Under the pieces are notes generated by a model that was given only the letters and a program-made list of their open reading frames with translations, had not been told where the DNA came from and did no database searches. A stretch of 64,000 nucleotides of DNA from Echinometra lucunter (Eukaryota; Echinodermata; Echinoidea; Camarodonta; Echinometridae). A program made the position numbers and the translations under genes. Below are positions 10,706 to 21,745 of the stretch, piece after piece (position 1 is the stretch's first letter; each line of letters opens with the position of its first letter). Where the stretch lies: contig CM057152.1 of NCBI GenBank assembly GCA_029962745.1, positions 24,904,766 through 24,968,765 on the forward strand, in the 5' to 3' direction.

Positions 10706-11267
10706 TTCTACCGGTACGCGTTTATTCAAAAAGTGCAATAGCATCTGATCTTATATTAACAAATCCTCATTCCTGTCATCTATCTTTGTCGTCGACGCTT
10801 AGAATCTTCTGGCGTCTTTCTTGTCGTTGACGCTCCTTCTATTTCTGTAAGGAAAAAAGAAAGAAGTTTATTGGAATATGATTTGATTACGGTATCGTAA
10901 CTTTCAGTTTTAAATGGCCGCGGCGGCTTCTGTATCACCTTGAACTTGGCGCTTAGGCATGGGTAATTGCGCGAGCCTAGCACTGCCGAAAAGCTGCGAG
11001 CTGTTCCGCCGGAGCGCTGCCAGAGTGCTGCCGGACCTTGGCCTGCGAGTGCGTCATTCTCGTGGTTGACTTCATGCTTTCAGGAGCAATGATTCCAGAT
11101 CGACGTAGACGAAATGTCATTATTTTTTCTTTCTTTTTATGATCAAATTTCATCATATAATTCTGAGTTTTTCTGCTCTAACATATATGCGAAGGCAACT
11201 GCTCGAGCTTATTTTGGCCATGGCGTTTTTTTTTGTTTTTTTTTCTGAAGAAAGGCCAAAATCGGGG

Positions 11268-11294
11268 GTGCGCCTTATACACGGTATTTTACGG
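11268..11294. repeat. Right terminal inverted repeat of the pogo element
   Basis: It ends CACGGTATTTTACGG just before TA at 11295-11296 and is the inverse of 7219-7245 with one mismatch. Confidence 0.93.
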
Positions 11295-11599
11295 TAATCA
11301 AAACCATATATTTTCCTTGGAAGAGTGATAATTTTCCTCTTGGATTCTTCAAATGATTATGCAATTCGAATCCAATAAGATGTAGATTTATTAGAAATTC
11401 TGAGGGGAAATGATTTTATCATCGAGATTTTTCGCTATAGCGTATGACGTCACTCGGTGTTGAGCTATCGATAAGGTGATCGGATCAGAGCGGTATCGTC
11501 CCTCTAAACTGACTGACGGTGTTGGAGCTCGGTTCAGCAGCCTTTCCACGCTCTCAACACCAACACCAACACTGCACACCGAACTTGAAATCACCCATG

Positions 11600-12115
11600 G
11601 TGGCAGCGGTAAATATGGAGACGCCGCTACACGAATTTGGAGGCCTCACATAGCTCTACAAGATGAAATGAAAAAATTAAAAAAATCGGTCGACAAATGA
11701 AGGAGAAGAAGCATTCGCTGTGATTTTCGAATAAATTTCGTATAAATTAGCAAAATTTTTCAGACAAAATTTCAAAATTCCGTGTAGAAGTTCTGTGTAC
11801 CTCACGTAGCTCTACCAGATGAAAAAAAAAAATCAAATTGGTCGACAAATGAAGGTTAAGAAGCATTTTTTGTGATTTTCAAAAAATGCACATAAATCAG
11901 CATATTTAATGAATTTTAAAATTCTGCGTAGAAGTTTGAATCCCCACCTAGTGCTATCATATAAAGCAAACAGTATTGAAATCAGACAAGAAATGATGAA
12001 GAAGAAGCATTTGAAATTGTGGACAAACAACAAACGCTGGATGCCGGATGGACGACGGACACCAAGCCACGGCATAAGCTTATCTGGCCCATTCGGGCCA
12101 GACGAGCTTAAAACT
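11600..12115 (+). mobile_element. Tail of a tandem-repeat (pearl/Helentron-like) element
   Basis: Two diverged units of about 150 bp, each starting CCTCAC(A/G)TAGCTCTAC and containing GGTCGACAAATGAAGG or a close variant, begin near 11643 and 11800. A weaker third begins near 11942. They are followed by a GGATGGACGACGGACACC segment and a hairpin CTGGCCCATTCGGGCCAG near 12086-12103, then GAGCTTAAAA. Tandem core, ACGG-type microsatellite and 3' hairpin are the layout known from pearl-like and Helentron-derived elements. The left end is not visible. Confidence 0.5.
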
Positions 12116-12838
12116 GGTAATTTGTTTTGCTTATTGATATTTGCTATCAATCTTGTGTTTCGTTCAATTTTTGTTATGTCTGTTTTTGTTTTACTATGTA
12201 TTATTTGTTAATGTGCAGGGCCTTCATGAAAAACAGTGTTTTAACCACTGATAACACCAGCCTAGGTAATAAAGACTCAGCAAATACGTAAATAAATAGG
12301 TGAGAAGTTCTGCACTTTGTCCTGTTCTTCAAGATTCACCCTATCTTAGTATCACTCAACACCACACCTTACATCATACCAGTTCACAAAGCAACAAGAC
12401 ATGTCCATACTCAAGGCTACCACTTGCCAATCTCAAGAAACAAACACCAAAGTCATTCTTTCCACGCACAGTGAGGAAATACATTGCCTCCTGACAACAT
12501 CAGTGCCTGTTCAGTGGAAGCCTTCCGGCAGAAGCTGATGGTGAGCCAGTGAATTTCTACTTGCACCTTTGAGTATGTATTGTTTCATACCAACGGTCCT
12601 GCAGAAAATACTCACACCATTTTCACATGCCTGTATAATCTTCCAAGATTGAAGGACACAAAAACTACCACAAGAAAATGAAATTCAAGAGAGGTGGAAG
12701 GCAAGGAAAAAATCAAAAAAACTTTCAACATAGATTAATAAAGACAGTATAAGAAAAAAAATACAATGGGAAATTAGGAAGTAGGTCACGATAAAACAAT
12801 TACAGAACAAATAACACGACAAGAAACTATGTACCAAC
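12116..12838. other. Probable FANCM intron sequence
   Basis: No coding signature is seen. It lies directly downstream, on the minus strand, of the FANCM exon. The next FANCM exon, expected to encode the segment after motif I, was not found between here and position 1, so the intron probably runs out of the window. Confidence 0.4.
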
Positions 12839-13148
12839 CGATAAAAGTTATACATGACTACAGCAGCTATGAATGTCTTGCCCAAGCCAGTGGGTAAGGT
12901 CACCAGGGTATTCTTAAAGAGAGCCTGGCGGACAATATTGAATTGATAATCCCTGACAGGATAGTTGATGGGGTAAATATAGATGTGGCCTGCAGAGACA
13001 TCAAATCCAGGAAGATCCTCAAGGGGTGTACTCTGTGGAGGATGGGGGTCAGTGGTAGAGGAATTGCCTGCTTCTTCCATCTCCCACTCCTCACAGGCTG
13101 CAAGGAGTGTTTCCTCATCAAGTTGGTCATCCAGTTCATTTCGCTGAC
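12839..13148 (-). CDS. FANCM: FANCM homologue, internal exon with helicase motif I
   Basis: FANCM is the DNA translocase that anchors the Fanconi anaemia core complex and remodels stalled replication forks in the nucleus. This exon encodes 102 whole codons. An acidic lead (LDDQLDEETLLAACEEWEME) is followed by the conserved block GFDVSAGHIYIYPINYPVRD, then LPTGLGKTFIAAVVMYNFY, which holds Walker A (GLGKT). The order and wording match vertebrate FANCM closely. A good acceptor (TTCTCTTTCTAG) precedes it. The donor is probably CG|GTTGGT; the alternative TTG|GTACAT would add four bases. Two bases are left over at each end. Neighbouring exons were not found, and the introns are loaded with transposons. 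Identification is firm; exact donor choice is not. Confidence 0.88.
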
Positions 13149-14291
13149 CTAGAAAGAGAATGGAGAGTGAGTGAGAAAGAGATATCTTTTATCCTAGGCA
13201 ATTTTTGGTATCAAAACTGTATTTTCGTGACTGTGTGATAAGGTGTCCAAACTTTGCATGCAATGGAAAGTGTATAGGAATATATTTGATTCATGGTTCC
13301 TCATATTCACCTATCCAATGTACAAGGGTACAATAAAACCTCAATGGTAAATTTTGCTGCTTAAAGTTCCAAATTTCTGAAATTAACGATTAAGCTGGTC
13401 ACTAAAAAAAGGGGACTTTTCCAGGAAACATGGAGGTATATGTAAGTGAGTCTTTAATTCTCATACTTGCAATCTCAAATTTTTTATGTCCCTTTGCCCT
13501 GGGATGGCATGTTTAAAACACTGACATCTGCTTGACAAGATGCCTATGATATTTAAGCACGGAAAAGTTAAATATTGAATTATGAGGGGGAAAATAATAA
13601 ATAATGTGTGGTGCGAAAATGAATATGACCTCTTCTCCTGACAACGGCCGGTGGGAAAATGAACTTCAAATTAAGCTTTTGGAAAGTCATACTTATGATC
13701 ATTTACTCGTATAGAACACTAATAGATGTTGATTTCATATACTTGACCCGGTATTTTTCTGAATGTTCAATTTTACTTACATAAAATTAAATTGATTGCG
13801 TAAAGTGTTTTAAAAGACATGTAAACAGGTATTTGCGCCCTCATTGACTGTTTTGTCCATAAACCCCCAATAATCCATGCAAGATGTCCGCGCGCATGAA
13901 ACCCTCATTTGTTGTGTAGTTAATGAACATACGTGTCAGTGGTGTAGCCTGTGGAATTACACGTGTAATTTGCACTGCAATTCCATGGAACTCTAATGTT
14001 GTTTTCAATATAGCGTACCCCAGAATGCATTGCCCTTAAACTCCCCAGCATACTATGCCACTGTGGCTGTTCTTCGGTCCATTTTAGATTTGAAGATTAA
14101 TTTTCATTTCAAGGGCAACGAACTATGCAAACTTAAATCACGTTTTGTTTGTAATTTTCCAGTGCAATATGACAGTAAACTTCAAGTCACTTGACTTAGA
14201 AAAAGGTCAAAGGCCCCATTAGAGAGGCTGCACTGCCAGTCATCCATGTGATGCAGCCTCCTGTTGGGTCTCTTATGCTATAAACTAAGAG
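13149..14291. other. Probable FANCM upstream intron, nothing recognised
   Basis: AT-rich sequence without repeats or coding pattern that I can identify. The first FANCM exon was looked for on the minus strand and not found. Confidence 0.35.
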
Positions 14292-15817
14292 CAGGGCTCC
14301 ACACTAACATTTCTTCCATATTTTGAAATTTTGAGCGCCCGGAATAAACTTCCGTTACAAGAAGAACATGCACTAAAATCAACCAAACAATCATCCAACA
14401 ATTAACCTCGCATTTAATGAATCAACAATAACCCCGATTTTATTATGTAATTCCTTTTGAAAAAATGTGTGGCTTCATCGAGAATATTCTTACTTTTGTC
14501 ATGTTAGTCGAATGTGCACTCGGAACGAATACACATTTCACGTTTCACTGTAGTCGTATACACGTCCAATCAGGTCTCTAGTCTACACGAATGTTGAAAT
14601 TTCCATTATTATAAGTTACTCGGCATCTTAACTTCAACTCAAGAATTATCCCCAAAATGTGTAAATATGGCTGAAATCACGAATTACTTTTAGATTTGAA
14701 AGTTTGAAGGTACGGTGGTGTCAATTTATTATGCTAAAAATGCCTAGAATTCACCTCAGATTGTCGTTTTTGATCATTGCTTGCGACCTACAAACTGAGT
14801 TTCTAGTCTGGCCAGATCGACTCTTGCAATGCATCAAGGAAAGAAACACGTTAATATGCACTGTATGCGGACGTGAGTGAAAACTACTTAAGGCCAATGC
14901 ACTATTTCAGCCCTGATGTAACTGTACTTATGAGCGAAGGAGCTCATTCACGTAATCATGAAAGAAAACTGAACGAAAGCTCTACAAAAGTATGACAAGT
15001 CTTGACAAGATATTTTGAAGAATAAATGAACGAAAAACAAACGGACATTATTTTTAAAAAAAAACCAACAACATTAATTCTTGCAAGCAAGAGCTTGTTC
15101 GTTAGTGCCCTTCTGGCTTCTTACTAAATTTTGTGGTGGGAATGAAATCATTCACTGATTCAGGCCAAGTTCGATTCCGAATCATGAAACGAAAGTATGA
15201 CAAGATATTTTCGAAGAAATAAACAAATGAAAAACTAACGGATATTATCTTTTTTAAAAATCCCAAAACATTCATACTTGCAAGCAAGAGCTTGTTCGTT
15301 AGTGCCCTTCTTACTAAATTTTGAGGTGGGAATGTTCCATTAGAAATCATGACTCTATGCTCTGCGCCACGCTTGCATATAATGTCAACGTAATGAACGT
15401 AGATTGAATGAATACTAATAGAATTTGTATACTATGTCGGTACACTTCCGGGTTTTAGCGCTAAATTTCTGAATACCCAAAATGGCTTTTTAAGAGGGCT
15501 GTGTCTATTTTTCAATACGCTCATGATCATTATGCATGACTATAGGCATTGTCGAGGCGAGCTACTGTCCCCGTCAAACATGCACACACAACGTGCTCAT
15601 CTACACACAAGAGCTAATGTAATGCTACACATCAGCGGATAAGACGGAAGACGGTGCGTCCTCATTTTCTTACCGCCGAGCATTTTAATCTTTTTGGGGG
15701 AATGAAATTTTAGGCGCCCGGTCGGGCACCAATATTTCTTCCATTTTCATTTTTAAGCACCCGGCGGTCCAATCTAGGCGCCCATGTGTCCCGGGCGCCC
15801 GCTTATGTCGAGCCCTG
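14292..15817. mobile_element. hAT-like non-autonomous element
   Basis: The left end CAGGGCTCCACAC and right end GTCGAGCCCTG are an imperfect inverted pair of the hAT CAGGG type. Just inside both ends are matching words (AATATTTCTTCCAT or ACATTTCTTCCAT, and GCGCCCGG). No clean 8-bp target duplication is visible and no transposase frame is present in the 1.5 kb. Confidence 0.55.
14991..15340. repeat. Tandem duplication inside the hAT-like element
   Basis: Two copies (about 14991-15150 and 15194-15340) share TATGACAAG, GATATTTTGAAGAA or TTTTCGAAGAA, CTTGCAAGCAAGAGCTTG and TTCGTTAGTGCCCTTCT. The unit is about 150-200 bp and the copies are moderately diverged. Confidence 0.75.
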
Positions 15818-15975
15818 CAAGAGGCATATTTTACTTGCACGATGCACACTCACTTTTACTGTACATACGTGAAATTTCAATTTACTTCACCATGGCACCT
15901 CACACTGATGCACGACATGTCTTCATCCTGGGATAGCTTAGGAGCTGCTGAAAGGCATTATTCCTCAAGATTCAA
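15818..15975. other. Short unrecognised spacer
   Basis: No feature recognised between the hAT-like element and the following MITE. Confidence 0.3.
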
Positions 15976-16100
15976 GAACACAAAGCTTAGCGACTGATCG
16001 TACAATGAATTTTTGCAATTGATTGCATATAGTGGTCAATGAAATCAATCACAAAGATCAATCATCCAATCAATTGCTAAGCTTTGTGCTATGGGGCCCT
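15976..16100. mobile_element. MITE, AAGCTTAG-ended, first copy
   Basis: CACAAAGCTTAGCGACTGAT is inverted at the right end as CAATTGCTAAGCTTTGTG followed by a GGGGCCC end, giving a hairpin of about 125 bp. The left GGGCCC is degraded. The second copy at 16546-16677 is better preserved. Confidence 0.7.
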
Positions 16101-16545
16101 GATCATTGTCCCTCCCATATGCATACATGAGCCCAGATTGAAGTTGATCCGTCAAATGGTTGTTGAAAATATCGCAAGAATGAACCATTTTTTTTCCCTT
16201 TATAACCTCTATGACCTTTGACCTTTGACCTTTAAACCCAAAAATCTAATCAGATCATTGTCCCTCCTATATGTATACATAAGCCAAGTTTGAAGTTGAT
16301 CTGTCAAATAGTTTTAGTTATCGTGAGAACGAACCATTTTTATGTACATAATGACCTCTATGACATTTGACCTTTGACCTTGAGACCCCCAAATCTAATC
16401 AGATCATTGTCCCTTCCATATGCATACATGAGCCAAGTGCAAAGTTGATCCATCAAATGGTTGTTGAGTTATTGCGACATGAAACCATTTCTATGTACAT
16501 AAAGACCTCTATGACCTTTGACCTTGAGGACCCAAAATCCAATCA
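16101..16545. repeat. Tandem array with TGACCTTTGACC motif
   Basis: Three units of about 150 bp begin GATCATTGTCCCT(C/T)C (16101, 16253, 16402). Each contains a run of TGACC(T) half-sites, the longest being TGACCTTTGACCTTTGACC near 16211. The inverse reads AGGTCA repeated with one base between, the DR1 layout bound by RXR-, HNF4- and COUP-type receptors. Use in regulation is unproven. Confidence 0.75.
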
Positions 16546-16677
16546 GGGCCCGTACCACAAAGCTTAGGGACTGATCGTACAATAAATTTTTGCAATTGAT
16601 TGCACATAGTGGTCAATGCAATCAATCGCAAAGATCAATCATCCGATCAATTGCTAAGCTTTGTGTTACGGGGCCCT
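16546..16677. mobile_element. MITE, AAGCTTAG-ended, second copy
   Basis: The terminal inverted repeats GGGCCCGTACCACAAAGCTTAG... and ...CTAAGCTTTGTGTTACGGGGCCC enclose about 80 bp containing GCAATTGATTG palindromes. The tandem array resumes after it (GATCATTGTCCCTCC at 16678), so this copy inserted into the array. Confidence 0.8.
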
Positions 16678-16691
16678 GATCATTGTCCCTC

Positions 16692-17174
16692 CCATATGCA
16701 TACATGTACAGAGCATCCCAGAAAAAAGGAAACCGGAGTGATCAGCTATTTTTCAGGTTGAATAAAAATATTTGTGAAATATCATATGAATCTTCATAAA
16801 GTTCAGTTCTTCCTCTTTGCGCTGATACCTGGTACAAAACAAAAGGTTCACCCATTGATGAGCAAGAAGAGTTTAAAATTTGAACGTCAGAATCAATTTG
16901 CGCAGAATAAGTGTTCAGGATTTGTAAGTGTGGGTGCTGATCCTATAGAAATTTCATCTCTCTCTTTATCTCTCTCTGCTGACGAGCTCTAACTGTTACA
17001 CCGTATCTCTTCTTCTGGACCTCTCAAACTATTACCAGCACAAACATGACCCCATAGTCTATAACACAGTCCGTAGGCTCTGGATTGATTGATTAGTTTC
17101 AATGCTCCTTCTGAGGGTTTAATGTCACTTTTCCAAACATGTACATACCTCCAACTATGACAATCAAGCATGAA
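16692..17174. other. Unrecognised, CT-repeat near 16960
   Basis: A short TCTCTCTTTATCTCTCTCTG run lies at about 16959-16978. Otherwise nothing is recognised. Confidence 0.3.
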
Positions 17175-17703
17175 TCATTTCAGTTTGAATGAGGTTCCAA
17201 GGAGTTCTAAAGTCTTAAGGAGTTCAGGAGGAGTGAGGAGGTTGAAAAACTGGTGCTTCTCCATTGCCAAATTTCCAGAAGTTTTTAGGAATTTCTGCTC
17301 CTGCCGCTTGCTGGCGCTATTTCGCTTACTGGCACCAACATTAAGGATGTGCCAACCTTGCCTAAGATCGGTATGGTACATTAGCATTTCATTTATGTTC
17401 TTTGTTATGATTCTTTCATAAATCTCTCAGTTTTGGAGAGAATGCAGATTTAAACATGTGTTGGGGTTTTTTTTGCATTCCTGAAACAAGCAAATAGGAT
17501 TTCTGATCTGTGTACGAAATGGAACCGCACTGGAAGCCTGCATGCAGCAAGTTGCCCAGGTTTTCCAGCATCACTTTCCTGGTCGCGAAATGTTTCATCT
17601 AGTTCAACAATCTGGAGCTGTAGCAGGATTTTTTTCATGGGAGAATACGTGAATTGTTCGATGAAACATGCAGGCGAAGAGAACAAGTCGGTCATGATTG
17701 CGC
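17175..17703 (-). other. Possible coding fragments, unrecognised
   Basis: On the minus strand a frame from ATG at 17695 reads MTDLFSSPACFIEQFTYSPM and on through LQIVELDETFRDQESDAGKP with varied, plausible composition. A second piece at 17387-17175 reads GWHILNVGASKRNSASKRQE and ends LTPPELLKTLELLGTSFKLK before a stop; a possible acceptor (GATCTTAG) lies before it. These could be exons of a small gene or remains of an old transposon. No family is recognised and no function is proposed. Confidence 0.2.
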
Positions 17704-18159
17704 TTACTGCGTTTTTTAAACTAAAATTAAAGGTTCTGGCGCCAACTTTTAGTTAAATTTGGAAAATTTTCAGATCTCTTCTCTGATGAGTCGTTCTTCA
17801 TTGAGATTTCTATCAAACAAGAACTGATCAACGCTCTGTTACCACAGAGTCCCTTCCCAAGCAGAAACCTTTTCAAGATTTTTAATTTTGTTCACGTCAT
17901 AGTGGGACAGAGGCAGGTAGCGAACGTGTGACCGTATGCAGCGGGAGGGGGGGGCGAAGTTTTCAAGACTGCATTTTTGACTGAAAATTAACCACACAGC
18001 AAAATCACCAAGAGAGTTGGGTCTTGTATCAATCAAAAGTCAATATTTTGAGTTTGAAAAATGAAGTTTAGGTTGTATCACAGTTAGATCTAGGCTACTG
18101 GTCCAGTCGCAAACTTCGAAGGTAGTTTGCAGGGCTAACCGGGCATTGAGAAAGTGTGA
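17704..18159. other. Unrecognised stretch
   Basis: No supported feature. A short G run lies at 17948-17954. Confidence 0.3.
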
Positions 18160-18500
18160 TTTGGAGGCATAGATGTCTAACGAACGAACACAGCAAGGAA
18201 AATATACACTCTCTTTCGTAAAAGTGATATTTCTTCATCAAACTAATGATGGGCTTAAAGATATCTACATGTAAATATTTGGTCACCTCTCTCGCCTGAT
18301 TCATTCGCTTTCAAAGACCATCCTAAATCTTCATATCATACAAGCAAGCGCAGCGAGCGAGGAAAAAATATTTAAACTCTTTTTCATGGTAGAATTGATA
18401 ATTCTTCATCCAAATACATGATGGAATTAACTATGAGATATCTAACTTACACATGTACATTTGATCACTTCACTTGCTGAATTCGTTTGCTTTCCCATAT
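18160..18500. repeat. About 170-bp satellite, two units
   Basis: Two units spaced about 170 bp share GCGAGCGAGG(A)n, GTGATA(A/T)TTCTTCATC, GATGGGC or GATGGAA, AAGATATCTA, ATTTGGTCAC and TTCGTTTGCTTTCC. The same family occurs at 18820-19120, 19870-20141, 22370-22510 and 46560-47160. Confidence 0.75.
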
Positions 18501-18819
18501 GGGTGTCGATTTGTGTTCGCGGTTGGGAGGATGACTGATGCCCGAATATCCTCAACCACGGAAAAAAACGACAGATCGGGGGAAAGGATGTATAGGTTCA
18601 AACGTGAAGGATACACATAATATGTGGGGGGGGAGAGGGGTAGGACCTATTTTTGCTGCCCATATCTCTGTATTATTAGTCTAATCTAACGTTCCTCCAA
18701 TAAACCGCACAAAAAATTGTTTCCAAACAATATCGCAGAGGTACATCCTCATTTCTTGAATGAGAAGTGCAGGGACCTGAACCTTTACTTAGAGTATGAA
18801 GCATCCCGTTTTTTTTATT
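18501..18819. other. Unrecognised spacer between satellite blocks
   Basis: It contains a G run at 18627-18640 and no other recognisable structure. Confidence 0.3.
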
Positions 18820-19120
18820 TTGCGAGCGAGCGAAGCGAGCAAGCCGAAAATTCCACTTTCTAGCTATAAAAGAAATATTGTCCTCAAAGTACACTCAAGC
18901 AATATAAAAAGTTTGACTAATTCAGCATCTCGCTGGTCCAATTTTTACTTTCCTAAACCACCCTATTTCAAATATTACAAGTGAAGGAGGCGAGATAGGG
19001 GAAAACGCACTATTTTAGTGATGAAGTGTTTTGTTATCAAAATCCACTTTAGGTCTATAAAATATCTACAGTACATATTCGAGTCAGTGCAGCGAGAGAG
19101 GAAAAAAATACATTCTTTGA
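18820..19120. repeat. Diverged 170-bp satellite units
   Basis: GCGAGCGAGCGAAGCGAGC at about 18821 and a degenerate GTGCAGCGAGAGAGGAAAAA near 19087 mark two further, more diverged units of the GCGAGCG satellite. Confidence 0.55.
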
Positions 19121-19755
19121 TAGCCTCAAAGATATCTAAATAGCGAGAAAGGGCTATTTCTTTAATACTGAGGACATGCAGCTAGGTTCTAGAGTACTGT
19201 TACTCCAGTTCTATGATTTTAATAATGCACATTTTATTAGCATCCGATACTTTCTCATATTTGGCAAGATAGGAATAGGCTACTGGTCACAGGCCATGAA
19301 AATTCTTCTGTTATGGGTCTTCTTCCCATTCCACTCCTTGTAGTTATATTATAACAGTACATGTATAACATTGATTAGAAAGACAGGGTGCAAATCAGTT
19401 TCATTTAATAATAAACCCTGACAAAAATATTGATTGGCATTGGTTAAGATAACATAAGATATCAAATGCGAGTAGAACAATAATAGCATACTATTTGATA
19501 GAATTTAGAAACACAATATGCAAACCGATTTGCTTTCATAAAGATAGTATTACAACCTCATTGGTTGAGATACTTAAAATGCTCGGGAGCGCTAAAGGTC
19601 TTTTCCTTTTCTTTTCCTTTTAAAAAATTGCTTCTTTGCTCTTTATTCTCTTTGTCTTTGTCTACTTTTTTTTTGAGGATTATAGGAGGCTATGTAATTT
19701 TTCATTTTTTCATGATGAATTATTGGGGGATGATTGTACAGGCCATCCCCCCTGA
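19121..19755. other. AT-rich stretch, nothing recognised
   Basis: No coding or repeat signature supported. Confidence 0.3.
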
Positions 19756-19764
19756 CCAAAATAT

Positions 19765-19820
19765 TGGGGGGGGGGGGGGAGATATATCCCCCCATCCGCC
19801 CTCCCCCCCCCCCCCCCCCG
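19765..19820. repeat. Adjacent poly-G and poly-C tracts
   Basis: A run of 14 G (19767-19780) is followed 26 bases on by an 18-base stretch of C near 19803-19820, with GATATATCCCCCC between. The pair can fold into a G:C hairpin, and the G run into a quadruplex. Confidence 0.85.
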
Positions 19821-19864
19821 GATCGACACCCGTGCTTTCCCAAATCCATCTTGTAGGCCTATCT

Positions 19865-20141
19865 GAATATTATAAAAGCGAGCGTTACAAGCGAGGAAAA
19901 ATACATATAATAGAAATGAAAGATATCTATTTTGATATATTTGGTCACCTCTCTTATCTTATTTGCTTTCTAAGACCATCCTACATGTACATCCACAGTG
20001 TATATATTATACGAGCGAGCGTAGCGAGCGAGGAAAAATATATCTTTTTTTATGGTAGGTGATAACTCTTCATCAAAATACATGATGGGCCTCGCTTGCC
20101 GAATTCGTTTGCTTTCCGAAATCCATCTTGTACCCGAATAT
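19865..20141. repeat. 170-bp satellite units flanking the fold-back insertion
   Basis: Units start at about 19873 (GCGAGCGTTACAAGCGAGG) and 20010 (GAGCGAGCGTAGCGAGCGAGG). The second is cut at TAT (20139-20141) by the fold-back element and continues at 22370. Confidence 0.75.
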
Positions 20142-20907
20142 GGTTACAGCTCGTTATTCCGAAAGTTCATTATTCCGAAGGTTTGTTATTCCGAAGGTTC
20201 GTTATTCCGAAACACGCAAATTGCGTATACCTAGACGTTCATAGTCCGAAAATGAAAAAGGGTTCGTTAATCCGACGTTTGTGGAATTATTCTGAAGGTT
20301 CGTCATTCCAACGGTTCGTCAGTCCGAAAATGAGATAAAGTTTGTTATTCCGAAGGTTCATAAATCCGGAAATGAAATAAGGTTTATTATTCCGAAGGTT
20401 TGTAAATCCGAAAATGAAATAATGTTCATTATTCCGAATGTCCGATGGTCCGAAAATGAAATAAGGTTCGTCAGTCCGAAAATGAAATAAGGTTTGTTAG
20501 TCCGAAAATACAATAACCTGTGGCGAAGTCCAGAAAGCCGGTTGGGATGGGCGTTGCGGAGAATCACCCTTTCTGTTCAATTGTTATGGGGGAGGAGCTT
20601 AACTTTCCTGAGCAGGGGCGTACACGTATGCAGGATTCTTTCAAAGGGGGTGATCACAGGCTTATGGGACTAGTTCATTTTCAATCGTGAATCCATGCAA
20701 GAATCGATGTTATGTTTACCTCTCATCGCCAGCCCTGTTGATGTCGGGTTCATGCACTGTTTCACTGTTTTATAAATAATCGAAGATTCATTCTCGATGT
20801 GATGTTTACCACTTGAAAATCTTTAAAATGTCGCTTTGTGGGATCCGGAGGGGGTTGATTGGACCAGAATAAAAGGAGAGTTTAACACCCAAACAGAGGC
20901 GTCGATA

Positions 20908-21003
20908 TCCCCCCCCCCCATTTGTTGGGGGGGGGGGGATTGGGTGGGTGGGGGAACAGCCATCTGTAGCAAGCATGGCCAACTTTTTAAATGGGGGGGG
21001 GGG
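20908..21003. repeat. Poly-C and poly-G cluster
   Basis: C10 at about 20911-20920, G11 at 20928-20938, GGGTGGGTGGGGG following, and G10 at about 20994-21003. These could form hairpins or quadruplexes. Confidence 0.8.
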
Positions 21004-21235
21004 ATAGACACTAAGTGGGGGTGTTTTGAACTTGGATTCGCATCATTTATGATCATGACTTTGTTCCAGCATTCTAGAGCGCGTATAGAGGAAGGGGGAT
21101 GGGGCATGCCGACATGTGAACCAACAGGACCTAAGCTAATGATGATGATGATGATGATTATAATGATGATAGTGACAAAAGTTAACAGTAATTATTTCTA
21201 CTATTACTAGTGAAATATTATTATCATCATTGTAA

Positions 21236-21440
21236 TCATTTCATTTCATTTCATTTCATTTCATTTATTTCCACAATGCAGCAAATAAATTTCACATTTC
21301 AAAAACATTATGAAATCAACAGTGTAAAGTTATACAAAATCAATTCAGTTCATACAGTATATCAAATTAATAAATTGCAAGTATGAAATAAACAATGCTC
21401 GCTGTATGAGTGGAGCAAAGCTTGTGAATCAGGTTCCCAT
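21236..21440 (-). mobile_element. 5'-truncated LINE 3' tail with ATGAA/TTTCA repeat
   Basis: The plus strand shows TTTCA repeated six times (21238-21269), then TTTATTTCCACAATG and A-rich sequence. In inverse orientation this is a short 3' UTR ending in a (TGAAA)n tail, the usual end of CR1/RTE-type LINEs. No coding part remains. Confidence 0.45.
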
Positions 21441-21677
21441 GGAGAATAATATTATTTTCTATCACAACTACTTTTTATTCATCTGTTAGAAATTAGGATC
21501 TGCATGCATGGAGATGGAGATGGAGATGTTAAATGTAACTTTCACCATTTATTAATGTCACTTTTGCCTTCTGTACATGTATGTAATATAGTACCCCATT
21601 CCATCGTTATTGTTACTAATATCCTCAGTGTTATCTTTATCATCATTATTATTAGCAGCAGATGCTATTAAAATGAC

Positions 21678-21713
21678 ACCCCCCCCCCTGAAAACCCCAG
21701 AATAAAATACCCC

Positions 21714-21744
<31 letters not shown>

Positions 21745-21745
21745 A
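21678..21745. repeat. Poly-C and poly-A homopolymer runs
   Basis: A C9 run near 21680, CCCCCCTC near 21710, then about 27 A at 21719-21745, inside the fold-back element. Confidence 0.85.

Larger units (their letters stand above)
7219..11294 (+). mobile_element. Complete pogo/Tigger-type DNA transposon
   Basis: The 27-bp terminal inverted repeats (7219-7245 and 11268-11294) differ at one position, and TA dinucleotides flank both (7217-7218, 11295-11296), the target duplication of the Tc1/mariner-pogo group. The 4076-bp element carries one full-length transposase gene on the plus strand (9060-10355). It also holds an ATG/GAT microsatellite near 8170, a long AAGTC array upstream of the gene and a CT-rich tandem duplication downstream. 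The coding part is much richer in G+C than the surroundings. Near-identical ends and an open frame imply a fairly recent insertion. Confidence 0.93.
7069..11595. mobile_element. MITE-like host element carrying the pogo insertion
   Basis: The left end GTGATTTCAAGCACGG, followed by GTGTTG repeats, is inverted at the right end as CAACACC repeats and ACCGAACTTGAAATCAC. Without the nested 4.08-kb pogo element it would be only about 450 bp. If the outer copy at 6823 is taken as the left end, an ATG direct repeat flanks the pair (6820-6822 and 11597-11599). It has no reading frame of its own. Confidence 0.55.

Noticed and set aside
14284..15825. 8-bp target duplication for the hAT-like element
   Set aside because: CTAAGAG and CAAGAGG are similar but out of register with the ends, so no duplication is claimed.
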